This document shows, piece by piece, positions 20,688 to 29,565 of a stretch of 64,000 nt of DNA; the first letter of the stretch is position 1; every line of letters starts with the position of its first letter. The DNA is taken from NCBI GenBank assembly GCA_034521465.1, contig JAXHMN010000011.1, positions 1 through 64,000 on the forward strand. The letters are read 5' to 3'. This stretch comes from SURF-28 sp034521465. GTDB taxonomy: Bacteria; Bacteroidota; Ignavibacteria; Ignavibacteriales; Melioribacteraceae. Under the pieces are notes generated by a model. It saw nothing but the letters and a program-made list of their open reading frames with translations, had not been told where the DNA came from and did no database searches. A program made the position numbers and the translations under genes.

Positions 20688-22654
20688 TATTCTGAATTTC
20701 CTTTTTTGTTCTCTCTTCTCTCTTTGCGTTTTTCAGCTAGTCCTCTTGGCAGCCAAAGCAATGTATGTATTCCGAAGAATAAAAATGTTGTAGCTAACAA
20801 TATTGTCATAGACCAAAATGTATAATATAGGAAAGGATATTTATCCTTGTCGTGGTGTGTTGCGTGAGTTAAGTAGCCAACAAATTTTCTGTTTGAATTT
20901 TCATGACAAGTTTGGCACGTCTCTATAATATTGTTTCTGTGCAAAGTAGATTTGGGATTATAAGTCGGTAAAATATTATGCGATCCATGGCAATCCGCAC
21001 ACTCTGCTGTAATCGAAGAACCAAGTTTTGAGACTTTACCGTGGAAAGTATCAAAATATGTGTTGGTTACATCTTCGTGGCATCTTCCGCATTGATCTAT
21101 TATTTCTTGTCTGAATGTCATTTGCTCTGTGCGTTTTATAGTATGAGCTTGGTGACAATCTTGGCAGCCGGGTAACTCTTTATCGGTATCTGCAACCGAA
21201 GGATGATGGATGCTTTCGGTGAACTGTTCATAAATACCGAGGTGACATTTTGCACAAGTCTCGCCAACATTATCTCTGTGAACAAATGACAACGGATCAT
21301 CCGAGGGAAGTTCTCTATGAGCGGAATGGCAATCGACACATGAAGCAGTTACCGTTAAACCAGTTTCAAGCAAACGACCGTGAATACTTTGAGAATAATC
21401 TTTAACAATACCGGTTTCGTCAACTTCCATACCTTTTGCAACTCCGTCGGGTGAATGGCATTTTCCGCAAAGCTGAGGAACATTTCTTGAAAATGTTGGT
21501 GAGTTTTTATCAGTCTTTTTTAATACGTTGTGAGATCCGTGGCAATCGGTGCAGTAAGGTGCATCATAATTACCGGCCATTCGTTCTCTTGAGTGCTGGC
21601 TTAATTCCCATTCGTCCACTTCGTTAGCATGACAAATTGAGCAATCGACTCTTCCGCTTTCTATACAAATCGGATCGTTGAACTCGCTTATATCTGTGTG
21701 ACACTTTATACATGAATTGTCTTTATGTGCTGAGTGTTGTATATCATTCGGGTCAACGTACAAACTTTGTTCTTTGCCGTCAACAACACGAGTTAAGTTT
21801 TCATCAGAGTGACAGGTCATGCATCTTTTGTCATCATAGTTCTGATCATAAAACACTCTTCTTACTTCATGCGGTTGATGACAATCAACACACGCGGGAA
21901 TCATGTGAGGTTGTTTTTCCCAAAGCTCACCACGGATAACTTTTTGATGAACTGCTTCAATTTGAGTATGGCATTGCATACAAGTCCCTGCAATGTTATC
22001 TCTGTTAATTGAAGAATTGGGATCCTCATGGGGTAAAATGTTATGTGTAAAGTGGCAGCTTGTGCAGACAGCGGTAACAATAAGACCCCGCTTAAACAAT
22101 CCGTCACCGTGAATAGATTCTTTATAATTTTCTAAGATATGTCTTTGGCTTACCGAACGCATTGCAGATACTTGAGTACCTTCTTTATGGCAGTTACCGC
22201 AAAGATCCGGGATGTTCATTACATAAGTTTTTGCTTCCGGATTTGTGTGGGGTAGTATATCATGTTTGCCGTGACAAGTTATACAGTTTGGGGCAAGGAA
22301 TCTTCCTTTTTCAAGCGCTTGTCCGTGCAGACTTTCGTGATACTTTTCTCCAACTTCATCATGACATATATTGCAGTCAACTTTATAGATTTGTTCACCT
22401 TCGCGGTGGGGGATATCTTCCGGATCAAAATCAAAATGACAATCGACGCATTCAAGATCGGCATGAATAGAATTTTTAAATTTAGATTCGTTTACATAAA
22501 GTGAAACTAGCTTACCGTCCCTTGAGTAGTCAAGAGACCTATCACCGTGACACATCAAACATTCATCGGTTTGTGCAGCAAGTTTACCAAGCAAAAGAAA
22601 AAACAAGGGTAATAGAAAAAGTAAAAATCTTTTTTTGATCATTCTCCAATCCAC
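20687..22654 (-). CDS. 19-heme membrane-anchored c-type cytochrome
   Basis: A 655-residue protein with N-terminal signal/anchor (KKRFLLFLLPLFFLLLGKLAAQ) and one C-terminal helix (FLYYTFWSMTILLATTFLFFGIHTLLW) ending in a basic tail, so it faces the periplasm. Nineteen CX2CH motifs are spread evenly, many as CxDCHxxH or CHGSHN, the doubled-CXXCH style. Internal repeats are obvious: the block YSxSIHG...GLxVTAxCxxCHxxHxxLPxxDPxS...RDNxxxTCxxCH recurs at least twice. It is the first gene of the operon, about 175 nt downstream of a promoter-like element, and overlaps the b-type cytochrome gene by 4 bp. Together they form a likely quinol-to-cytochrome module. Confidence 0.9.
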   Translation of the reverse strand: MDWRMIKKRFLLFLLPLFFLLLGKLAAQTDECLMCHGDRSLDYSRDGKLVSLYVNESKFKNSIHADLECVDCHFDFDPEDIPHREGEQIYKVDCNICHDEVGEKYHESLHGQALEKGRFLAPNCITCHGKHDILPHTNPEAKTYVMNIPDLCGNCHKEGTQVSAMRSVSQRHILENYKESIHGDGLFKRGLIVTAVCTSCHFTHNILPHEDPNSSINRDNIAGTCMQCHTQIEAVHQKVIRGELWEKQPHMIPACVDCHQPHEVRRVFYDQNYDDKRCMTCHSDENLTRVVDGKEQSLYVDPNDIQHSAHKDNSCIKCHTDISEFNDPICIESGRVDCSICHANEVDEWELSQHSRERMAGNYDAPYCTDCHGSHNVLKKTDKNSPTFSRNVPQLCGKCHSPDGVAKGMEVDETGIVKDYSQSIHGRLLETGLTVTASCVDCHSAHRELPSDDPLSFVHRDNVGETCAKCHLGIYEQFTESIHHPSVADTDKELPGCQDCHQAHTIKRTEQMTFRQEIIDQCGRCHEDVTNTYFDTFHGKVSKLGSSITAECADCHGSHNILPTYNPKSTLHRNNIIETCQTCHENSNRKFVGYLTHATHHDKDKYPFLYYTFWSMTILLATTFLFFGIHTLLWLPRGLAEKRKERRENKKGNSE

Positions 22655-22978
22655 ATTTTAGTCCGGATAACCATATTTTACAAAAATCGTGCTAAAATTC
22701 TGATGTCAATAACCGATTAAATAATGAGATAAAGTGATATTGATTCTTATTTATTGAATTAAATTGAATAATTGATTACCAGAAATAAGAAATTAGTAAT
22801 AATTTTCAAAGATATAGGACTATCATATCTGAAAAGCAAAATATTGAGAAAGTCCCTTTTTGTCAAACTCAAAGAATTGTTAATTCGATAAATAGACTAA
22901 TAACTTCTTGCAGAATATAAGAAATTTCCTTAAAATAAAAAGACAACTACAGCCATTTATCTAAAAATGAGGAATTAT
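22655..22978. other. Divergent regulatory region between two cytochrome transcription units
   Basis: About 320 bp, AT-rich, no coding potential seen. It holds the promoter-like element for the minus-strand operon (22838-22866) and an imperfect palindrome AGATAT-N9-ATATCT (22810-22830) just downstream of that promoter, which could be an operator. No convincing promoter for the + strand NapC-like gene was found. Confidence 0.45.
22838..22866 (-). promoter_or_regulatory. Putative promoter of the cytochrome operon
   Basis: On the minus strand TTGACA (22866-22861) and TATTTT (22843-22838) are 17 nt apart. The surrounding block (22852-22874) is nearly identical to the one upstream of the second redox operon at 31887-31910, sharing TTTGAGTT, GACAAAAA and GGAC. 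The predicted leader is about 175 nt. The match between two functionally related operons makes this stronger than a lone hexamer match. Confidence 0.55.
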
Positions 22979-24475
22979 ATGAAACTGAAGCTGCCAGAAT
23001 CTTCTTACAACTGGATTTCACTTGCCGGAGCAACAATTGCATTGATCAGTTTTTTTATGATTGTGTTTCTTTTCGTTATTTCAATGGTGCTGGATCGAGG
23101 AAGTTCTTATCTAGGTTTAGTCATCTATATTATACTTCCGGCGTTTTTAGTTGCCGGATTAATTCTCATTCCGATAGGAATGTTTTGGAAGAAGAGAAAA
23201 GTAGCAAAGTTTGGTAAGACAGAAAAGAAATTACCGGCAATTGATCTTAATGACGAACGCCACAGAAATGCTGCCACAATTTTTATTGTTGGTACTATTA
23301 TTTTTCTTTTTGTTTCTGCAATCGGGAGTTACGAAGCATTTCATTACACGGAATCTGTTGAGTTTTGCGGAACGGTTTGCCATGATGTGATGGAGCCGGA
23401 ATATACCGCTTATCAATTTTCACCTCATGCAAGAGTGAGTTGTGTGGAGTGTCACGTTGGTCAAGGTGTCGACTGGTATGTTCGATCAAAACTTTCCGGG
23501 TTACGCCAGGTTTATGCGGTGCTTGCAAATGATTATCCCAAGCCGATTCCAACACCGATTACTGATTTGCGTCCGGCAAGGGAGACTTGCGAACAATGCC
23601 ATTGGCCGGAAAAATTTTATGCTCAAAAGTATCGATTAGAAAAACATTTTATTGGTGATGAACAAAACACCGAATGGGATATTCACATGATTATGCGAAT
23701 CGGTGCAAGTCACTCTGCGCTTGGCTTGGAAGAGGGAATACACTGGCATATTAATCCGAATGTAAAAGTTGAATATGTTTCGATTGATGATCAACGAGAA
23801 GAAATACCGTGGGTGCGCTATACCAATTTAGAAACCGGCGAAGTAATTATTTATGAAGATGAATACAATGCTCTTGAAGAAGGTCAGCTCGATTCAATGG
23901 TGATCAGAGAGATGGATTGTATGGATTGCCATAATAGACCATCACACAGTTATAAGCCACCGGCATTTTTTGTGAACAATGCAATGGCGGCCGGAACAAT
24001 GCCTAAAGAGTTACCGGAGTTGAAATATATCTCTATGGAAATTTGTGCCGAAGAATTTGAAACAAGAGAAGAGGCGGATCAATATATTAGCAATGAGCTT
24101 ACAACATTTTACGAAGAAAATTATCCTGAAGTTGATAAGTCTTTAGTAGAGAAAGCGGTAGTTGGTTTGCAAACAGAACATGCAAAAAACATCTTTCCCG
24201 AAATGAAAGTACGATGGGATCAGTATCCGAATCATATTGGACATGTTGAGTTCAACGGTTGTTTTAGATGCCACAATGATATGCACGCAAGCGAAGATGG
24301 AAAAGTAATTTCAAAAGATTGCAACCAGTGTCATTATATTACAGGGCAAGGACCGGCTGATAATTTAGAACTTGCTTCCATAAACGAGCGACTTGAATTT
24401 CAACATCCAACTGATATTGATGAAATGTGGAAAGACATGCTCTGCACCGATTGCCACACAGGATTAAATCCATAA
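22979..24475 (+). CDS. NapC/NirT-like multiheme quinol dehydrogenase
   Basis: About 498 residues. Two N-terminal helices plus a third (ATIFIVGTIIFLFVSAIG) precede the NapC/NirT core: FCGTVCHDVMEPEYTAY, SCVECHVGQGVDWY, TCEQCHWPEKF. Further hemes follow at CMDCH, CFRCH, CNQCH and CTDCH. That is six CX2CH plus one CX3CH (CGTVCH). NapC-family proteins oxidise menaquinol and hand electrons to periplasmic cytochromes. This one is longer than classical NapC, with extra C-terminal hemes. ATG 22979 is preferred over ATG 22967 because GAGGA at 22969-22973 is correctly spaced for it. It is divergent from the big operon and ends at a strong terminator. Confidence 0.85.
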   Translation: MKLKLPESSYNWISLAGATIALISFFMIVFLFVISMVLDRGSSYLGLVIYIILPAFLVAGLILIPIGMFWKKRKVAKFGKTEKKLPAIDLNDERHRNAATIFIVGTIIFLFVSAIGSYEAFHYTESVEFCGTVCHDVMEPEYTAYQFSPHARVSCVECHVGQGVDWYVRSKLSGLRQVYAVLANDYPKPIPTPITDLRPARETCEQCHWPEKFYAQKYRLEKHFIGDEQNTEWDIHMIMRIGASHSALGLEEGIHWHINPNVKVEYVSIDDQREEIPWVRYTNLETGEVIIYEDEYNALEEGQLDSMVIREMDCMDCHNRPSHSYKPPAFFVNNAMAAGTMPKELPELKYISMEICAEEFETREEADQYISNELTTFYEENYPEVDKSLVEKAVVGLQTEHAKNIFPEMKVRWDQYPNHIGHVEFNGCFRCHNDMHASEDGKVISKDCNQCHYITGQGPADNLELASINERLEFQHPTDIDEMWKDMLCTDCHTGLNP

Positions 24476-24477
24476 AA

Positions 24478-24512
24478 AAAATGGCTGCCATAATTTTTAT
24501 GACAGCCATTTC
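24478..24512. terminator. Bidirectional terminator
   Basis: ATGGCTG-C-CATAA pairs with TTATG-A-CAGCCAT around a TTTT loop, a stem of about 12 bp with one mismatch, flanked by A-rich and T-containing sequence. It lies between the convergent NapC-like and response-regulator genes and can serve both. Confidence 0.8.
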
Positions 24513-24537
24513 ATAAACCCCAAAATAATTTTTCCGC

Positions 24538-24565
24538 GTAGAGATTTGATTAATCAAATCTCTAC
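24538..24565. repeat. 28-bp perfect palindrome
   Basis: GTAGAGATTTGATT is followed directly by its exact reverse complement AATCAAATCTCTAC. It lies 10 bp beyond the stop of the response-regulator gene and 26 bp beyond a complete terminator, so it is not needed for termination. GTAGAGA...TCTCTAC palindromes are a common mobile intergenic repeat (REP/MITE-like) type in many bacteria. It is the only copy seen in this window. Confidence 0.8.
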
Positions 24566-24574
24566 ACACTGATA

Positions 24575-25735
24575 TCAACTCAAAAACTTCTCAATAAATT
24601 CGTCTTGTTGAAATTCGTCCAACTTACCAATGACACCAAAGTGTAATATGTTATCCATTTCATCAGCTTTAAGTTTATCTTTAATTCTTTCTTTTATGAA
24701 TTTTTGTGCTTCGTCAATATCGTCTTGGTAGAACTGAACCGCAGCATTTCCGATTTTCATATCGGGCAATTCATTTTCGAGAACATCCGCATCAATTATA
24801 CATATCCAATTTTTTTCGTAAGGAGTAATATCGAGTGTTTCGAGATCTTCTTTTAAAGTGTTGTTGATTTTAGAAACCTTTCCGCTAACAGGCGAGATGA
24901 ATTGAATTGCTTTTCCGTTTGCGGTTACGTTAAATAATGTCTGTCCTTTCTTAACTTCCATTCCAAGGTTTGGAAATTCAATATCGTCAATTGTGCCGAG
25001 AAGTTTTTTTGCAAAATCGTCAATACCAATTTTAACAGTTCCTTCCTCTTTTACAGAACACCAGCAATGTTGTTTTGAAATAAAGACACCACCGGGTATA
25101 AAAAATTCCGTGTTTTTAGGATCATCTTTATAACTAACGTGTGTAATATGAACTTTCGGTTTAATATGTTTTTGTATTCTGTCGTGTCGCTTTATAACAA
25201 ACTTTTTAACCATTTCGGTTAATTCTTCTTCGGTAAATGGCTTTTCAATGTAGTCCATCGCACCATATTTCATGGTTTCAACAGCGGATTCAACAGAAGC
25301 ATAACCGGTAATAATGATAACATCAATATCGGGGCGTAAGTGTTTAACGGATTTACAAACATCTTCACCACTCATGTGCGGCATCTTAAGATCGGTAAAA
25401 ACAAAATCATAATGATGTTTTTGAATGAGTCCGAGCGCTTCTTGTCCCGTCTCAACTGTGTCTACGGAATAACCGTCGAGCACTAAAATTTTTCTGAAAC
25501 TGTCGAGTATCACTTGCTCATCATCCACGCACAAAATTCTAGCTTTCGGATTTTCAACTTCAACACGCTTTAATGTTTTTGTTTCTTTCGTGAAATCTAA
25601 GTTTAGACTTTCGACAAGTACAGATTCTCTTTCTTCTCTTGCTTTCTTCGCTTTATGCTTTTCGATGTATTTACGTATCAACAGATCGGCAATTATGAAG
25701 CAAATAAAAGCAATAATTACAATGAAAAGTGCCAT
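24575..25735 (-). CDS. Membrane-anchored response regulator with GcvH-like output domain
   Basis: 386 residues. An N-terminal helix (MALFIVIIAFICFIIADLLI) and basic linker are followed by a receiver domain (ILCVDDEQVI, FTDLKMPHMSG, IIITGYAS, YIEKPF) with phospho-acceptor Asp in FTDLKMP. A glycine-cleavage-H-like domain comes next (VKIGIDDFAKKLLGTIDDIEFPNLGMEV ... ISPVSGKVSKIN), then a helical tail. In true GcvH the lipoyl lysine is eight residues before the Pro of SPVSG; here that position is Gly with a Lys one place off. It is co-transcribed with a second such regulator and a c-heme sensor kinase. The output is probably protein-protein rather than DNA binding, since no helix-turn-helix is present. 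Confidence 0.85.
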   Translation of the reverse strand: MALFIVIIAFICFIIADLLIRKYIEKHKAKKAREERESVLVESLNLDFTKETKTLKRVEVENPKARILCVDDEQVILDSFRKILVLDGYSVDTVETGQEALGLIQKHHYDFVFTDLKMPHMSGEDVCKSVKHLRPDIDVIIITGYASVESAVETMKYGAMDYIEKPFTEEELTEMVKKFVIKRHDRIQKHIKPKVHITHVSYKDDPKNTEFFIPGGVFISKQHCWCSVKEEGTVKIGIDDFAKKLLGTIDDIEFPNLGMEVKKGQTLFNVTANGKAIQFISPVSGKVSKINNTLKEDLETLDITPYEKNWICIIDADVLENELPDMKIGNAAVQFYQDDIDEAQKFIKERIKDKLKADEMDNILHFGVIGKLDEFQQDEFIEKFLS

Positions 25736-25765
25736 ATTATTTCTCCGTTTGTATGTATCAAATTT

Positions 25766-26563
25766 TTATATCTGCTCGGAACTACAGCTTGTTACATTTT
25801 TTAATTCGTATTCTATATCGGATGGAATAATTCTGTATAGCCATCCATTAAAGAACGGATCTTTCTCGATAATGTTTATGTTGTTAATTAGTTCTTCGTT
25901 TCTTTCAATTATTTTGCCCGAGACGGGACTTAAAAGATTGTGAGCGTATTCTTCGCCTTCATGAAAAACTGCACACGGCGTTCCTTGGTAAATTTCATCT
26001 CCGATCTCTTTAAACTCAATTTTGTCGAAGGTATCAACAGTTTTTAAATATACATCGGTTGCACCAACCAGAGCGGAACCTTCATCGGTAACGTTAACCC
26101 AAGATGCAATGCCAAGTCGGTAATATTTAGAAGGGCAATCAACGTATACGATTTCCGATGTGGCGGCGGATTTTCTTGTTTTTTCTATCTTCAAAAAATT
26201 AACACCACGACGTAAAATGCTGAGTATTTCATCTACTTCGAATGGTTTCGGTACGTAAGCAATCGCTCCTTCATAGAGCGATTTAACTGCATTTTCAACC
26301 GTGGAATAACCGGTTGTCATTATTACATAAGTGTTGATAGATTGCGCTTTTATTTCTTGAAGAACTTCGAATCCGCTCATCTCGGGAAGCATGATATCGC
26401 ACATTGCCAAATCAAATTTTTCTTCTCGTAATTTCAGTAATCCCTCTTCTGCAGTTAAGGCAACATCGCAATCATATCCGGCGAGAGAACATATTTTCAC
26501 AAGTGAATCGATCACAACTTGTTCATCATCAATGATGAGTATTTTTACTTTAGCGTTTTTCAT
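25766..26563 (-). CDS. Response regulator with GcvH-like output domain
   Basis: 265 residues. The receiver domain (ILIIDDEQVV, MCDIMLPEMSG, IMTTGYS, YVPKPFE; phospho-Asp in CDIMLP) is joined to a glycine-cleavage-H-like domain (GIASWVNVTDEGSALVGATD ... LLSPVSGKIIERNEELINN ... FFNGWLYRI). The GWL and SPVSG landmarks of GcvH are clear. No lysine occurs in the dozen residues before SPVSG, so it cannot be lipoylated in the classical way. It overlaps the kinase stop by 4 bp (ATGA), so it is the most likely direct partner of that kinase. It is a soluble homologue of the next gene, which adds a membrane anchor. It lacks a DNA-binding domain. Confidence 0.85.
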   Translation of the reverse strand: MKNAKVKILIIDDEQVVIDSLVKICSLAGYDCDVALTAEEGLLKLREEKFDLAMCDIMLPEMSGFEVLQEIKAQSINTYVIMTTGYSTVENAVKSLYEGAIAYVPKPFEVDEILSILRRGVNFLKIEKTRKSAATSEIVYVDCPSKYYRLGIASWVNVTDEGSALVGATDVYLKTVDTFDKIEFKEIGDEIYQGTPCAVFHEGEEYAHNLLSPVSGKIIERNEELINNINIIEKDPFFNGWLYRIIPSDIEYELKNVTSCSSEQI

Positions 26564-28443
26564 TGTTTCCTTAATGGGTCTAATGGTAAACGTATGATAA
26601 ACTTTGTTCCTTTGTTGATTTCACTTTCTACTTTTATTGTTCCGTCGTGGTTATCTATAATTCCCCAGATAACCGCAAGTCCCAAACCGGTTCCTTTTTG
26701 ACCTTTGGTGCTGAAGAAAGGATCGAATATTTTGGAGATATTTTCTTTTGAAATTCCTTTGCCGGTGTCTTCTATATTTATTTCTATAAACTCTCTTCTC
26801 CCGCTCGCTTCAACTTCGGGCCAAGTCTGCCAGAAACAATTTTTGTTCAAGCAACCTTTTAGGTGACCTTGTCCCGGTGTATCTATTTTATAAATTGGGG
26901 AATCGCATTCAGGACATTTTTCTTCTCCGTCTTTCGTTGAAATACCGCAAGTCGGGCATTCAATATCAAAATCTTTTTTTGAGTTAAGGTTGAATTCTAC
27001 ACGATGATCTTTGCTGCCGTAAATGGAATTTAGATAAGCATGGTTTTCTTTATCGTTTTGTCTGTACCAGCAATTTGATTCCAGGCAGTCCGTCAATTTT
27101 ATATTTTTCATCAATCAAACTGTGGCGTTTACTGCATTCTGCATTTTTTATTTGTAGCACACCGTAAGGGGAGAGATCGATTTTTTGAGTTGTTAGTGTT
27201 ATTGTTCCGCCATCTTTACCAATTGCATCCGAGGCGTTAACGATTAAATTGATAAAAACTTGCTGCATCTGGTTTGAATCAACAACCGCGTTCGGAAGAT
27301 TTTTATCATATTCACGAACGAAATTTACTTTGTTTATAGTGAGTTGATTTTCTACAACAGTATGAGCTCGATCGATTATTTCGTTAATATCGGCTTTACC
27401 TTTTTTGGGAACTGATTGTCTTGCAAAGTCTAATAATCCTTTAACAATTTCTCTGCTTCTTTTTGTCTCACGTACAATTACTTTTAAGTCTTCTTGAAAC
27501 TCGGGATTGTCCTTAGTTCGTTTTAATAGAAAACTGCTGTAAGTTAAAACGCCGGTAAGTGGATTGTTAATTTCATGAGCAACACCGGCGGCAAGGCGAC
27601 CTAGAGAAGCCATTTTATCTGACTGGAATAACTGCATTCTTGCTTCGGCAAGTTTATGAGTCATATTATTAAATGAAGAAGCAAGTTGACCCATCTCATC
27701 TTTTTGAGTGCTTTCTATTGAATACTGTAAATTACCGGCAGCCACATTTTTTGTAGCTGTCACAAGATGATTGACAGGTTTAACAACCCATCTCCTGATA
27801 AAAAATACAAGAATAAAACTAATACCGAGAATTGAAATAACAGAGAAGATCAAAATATTCCATTCGCTTTTTTTAATTTGCTGATCAATATCGTCGAGAG
27901 GCATTGTAATATCGAGTACCCCTAAAACAGTTTGCGAAGAAGTATGAGCGTGGCAATCGGCAGTATAACAAGTTTCTTCATTATAAATTGGATTAATTAT
28001 CCCGAGCACACGGTTACCTTCTTGTGGATCGGTAAAGATTCTTGTCCTTTCGTTAATTGATAACCGCTGTAACGGCTCGTCTTTTTCATGGCAAGCGAAG
28101 CAACTCTCCGCCTGCATATCCAATAGCACACCAATGTCATCTTCTTTAGCAGAGTAAATTATTTCACCCTGTTTGTTGAAGATGCGGACCTGCTTAATAC
28201 TTGGCTCTTCACCAATTGTACGGATCATGTTGTGAATGCTCTCACGGTTATTTGCGAGCATTTCATAATGCATACTTTTTTCAATGCTTCGCTCAACTGG
28301 TTTCCGTGACGTTCTACTTCCGTTGTAAGAACATTTTGTTGAGATTGAATAGTGAAGTAGGCATACACGCTGATGATAATCAACGTAGTTATGCCTACCG
28401 CCAAAATTAATTTGAATCCTATTTTACTTACATAGTGTTTCAT
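26560..28443 (-). CDS. c-heme sensor histidine kinase with cysteine-rich insert in the ATPase domain (two frameshifts)
   Basis: About 627 residues. It has a first helix (IGFKLILAVGITTLIIISVYAYF), a periplasmic domain with heme-c motifs CFACH and CYTADCH, a second helix (WNILIFSVISILGISFILVFFI), HAMP, HisKA (AAGVAHEINNPLTGVL, His to be phosphorylated), an HATPase N box (NLIVNASDAIG), then about 110 extra residues. The G1 box DTGKGI, F box and GTGLGL follow. The insert contains two CLxxNC(W/F) motifs and ECPTC...KCPEC, a zinc-ribbon-like pattern. Frame changes: one A missing near 28275 and one A extra near 27085, giving pieces 28225-28443, 27050-28273 and 26560-27114. It probably senses periplasmic redox state and signals to the two GcvH-type regulators. 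Confidence 0.85.
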
Positions 28444-28445
28444 AT

Positions 28446-29564
28446 TTATAATCTATAACCTGGTTCAAAATCGGGATAGGTAATATCTTCATCGTGACAA
28501 GTGTCGCAAGTCGGAGTGTTCGTGAAATTTCTGTCTATGTGACAAACATCGCAAGTCCATTCAACGTGACTTTCACTTAGCTCTAAACCTACAACTTTAT
28601 GATCAAAATTATCCGGCGCCCAATTTTCGTGGCAACTATTACACGAGCCCGATAAACCGGTAAATACCTCGTTTGTTTGATGACAAGTTGCACAACGTAA
28701 TTTAGTATGATACGGAGTTAAAGCAAAGCCGGTTCTTTGAACATGGTTGAACGGTTTTAGTTCGCTGGTCATATGACAGCTTTCGCAATCGTCCGTTGTA
28801 GTATGGCAGCTTTCACATTTTTGGTGACTAACGGTGAAAGCAACATCTTTGTCGGTAACCGGTTCGCGTCTATCATGACAAGCCGCACAACTTTCGTTTT
28901 GGTGACAATCTTGACATTCGAAACCGTATAAGTCTATATGTTCATCATGGAAAAAAGTTACAAGTGTGTTTTCGTAAGATTCAGTTCTGTAAACAAGCTT
29001 AGTCGGTTCTTCGATTTGAGGATGAACTCTTTCACCGGTTTGTGTGCTTGCATCAAACGCGGATCTGCCGCTTTCGTTTGTTTCATGACAGCTTGCACAC
29101 TCAACTTTTTCACTCCACTTTTGATGACAGTCGATACATTGTCTGTGAAACGCCGCTTTTAAGTCAGGTTTTGAAATATCGCTTCTTGTTCTAGAAATTG
29201 AATGACACTCGCTGCATGAAACAACATTCCCGGGCGGATTGTAATGATGACACATTGCGCATCCACCTGACATCCCAGCCATCTCAGCATGAAGTCTATG
29301 CGTAAATTGCACCGGCTCATAAATATCTTCTAAATCTTTCAGCTTATCGAGTTTAATTATCGCTGGGGATTCTTCAGGTGATTGATAAACAGTGACCATC
29401 TGTTCCCTGGGACAAGGATTCAAGCATGGATCGGTTTTTGTCGGTGTATCGCATGAGTGACATGTGCTGCAGTTAAATTCCATCATCGAATGTGACTGAG
29501 CAAATGTATCTAAAGTAAAAATGAATACTACAGCTATCAGACTAATTTTTATAATATTTTTCAT
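28446..29564 (-). CDS. 13-heme periplasmic c-type cytochrome
   Basis: About 372 residues with a signal peptide (MKNIIKISLIAVVFIFTLDTFAQ). Thirteen CX2CH motifs: CSTCH, CAMCH, CSECH, CIDCH, CASCH, CQDCH, CAACH, CESCH, CESCH, CATCH, CNSCH, CDVCH, CDTCH. Pairs such as CQDCH-N4-CAACH and CESCH-N5-CESCH suggest packed hemes. ATG 29564 is chosen because AGGTGG lies just upstream and the signal peptide begins there; the frame itself opens at 29585 inside the NrfD gene. With the upstream ferredoxin and NrfD proteins it has the composition of Hmc-type complexes (multiheme cytochrome, FeS protein, NrfD) of sulfate reducers. Confidence 0.88.
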   Translation of the reverse strand: MKNIIKISLIAVVFIFTLDTFAQSHSMMEFNCSTCHSCDTPTKTDPCLNPCPREQMVTVYQSPEESPAIIKLDKLKDLEDIYEPVQFTHRLHAEMAGMSGGCAMCHHYNPPGNVVSCSECHSISRTRSDISKPDLKAAFHRQCIDCHQKWSEKVECASCHETNESGRSAFDASTQTGERVHPQIEEPTKLVYRTESYENTLVTFFHDEHIDLYGFECQDCHQNESCAACHDRREPVTDKDVAFTVSHQKCESCHTTTDDCESCHMTSELKPFNHVQRTGFALTPYHTKLRCATCHQTNEVFTGLSGSCNSCHENWAPDNFDHKVVGLELSESHVEWTCDVCHIDRNFTNTPTCDTCHDEDITYPDFEPGYRL

Positions 29565-29565
29565 C

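Noticed and set aside
21712..22470. Several overlapping + strand frames
   Set aside because: All lie opposite the 19-heme cytochrome with its regular heme motifs.
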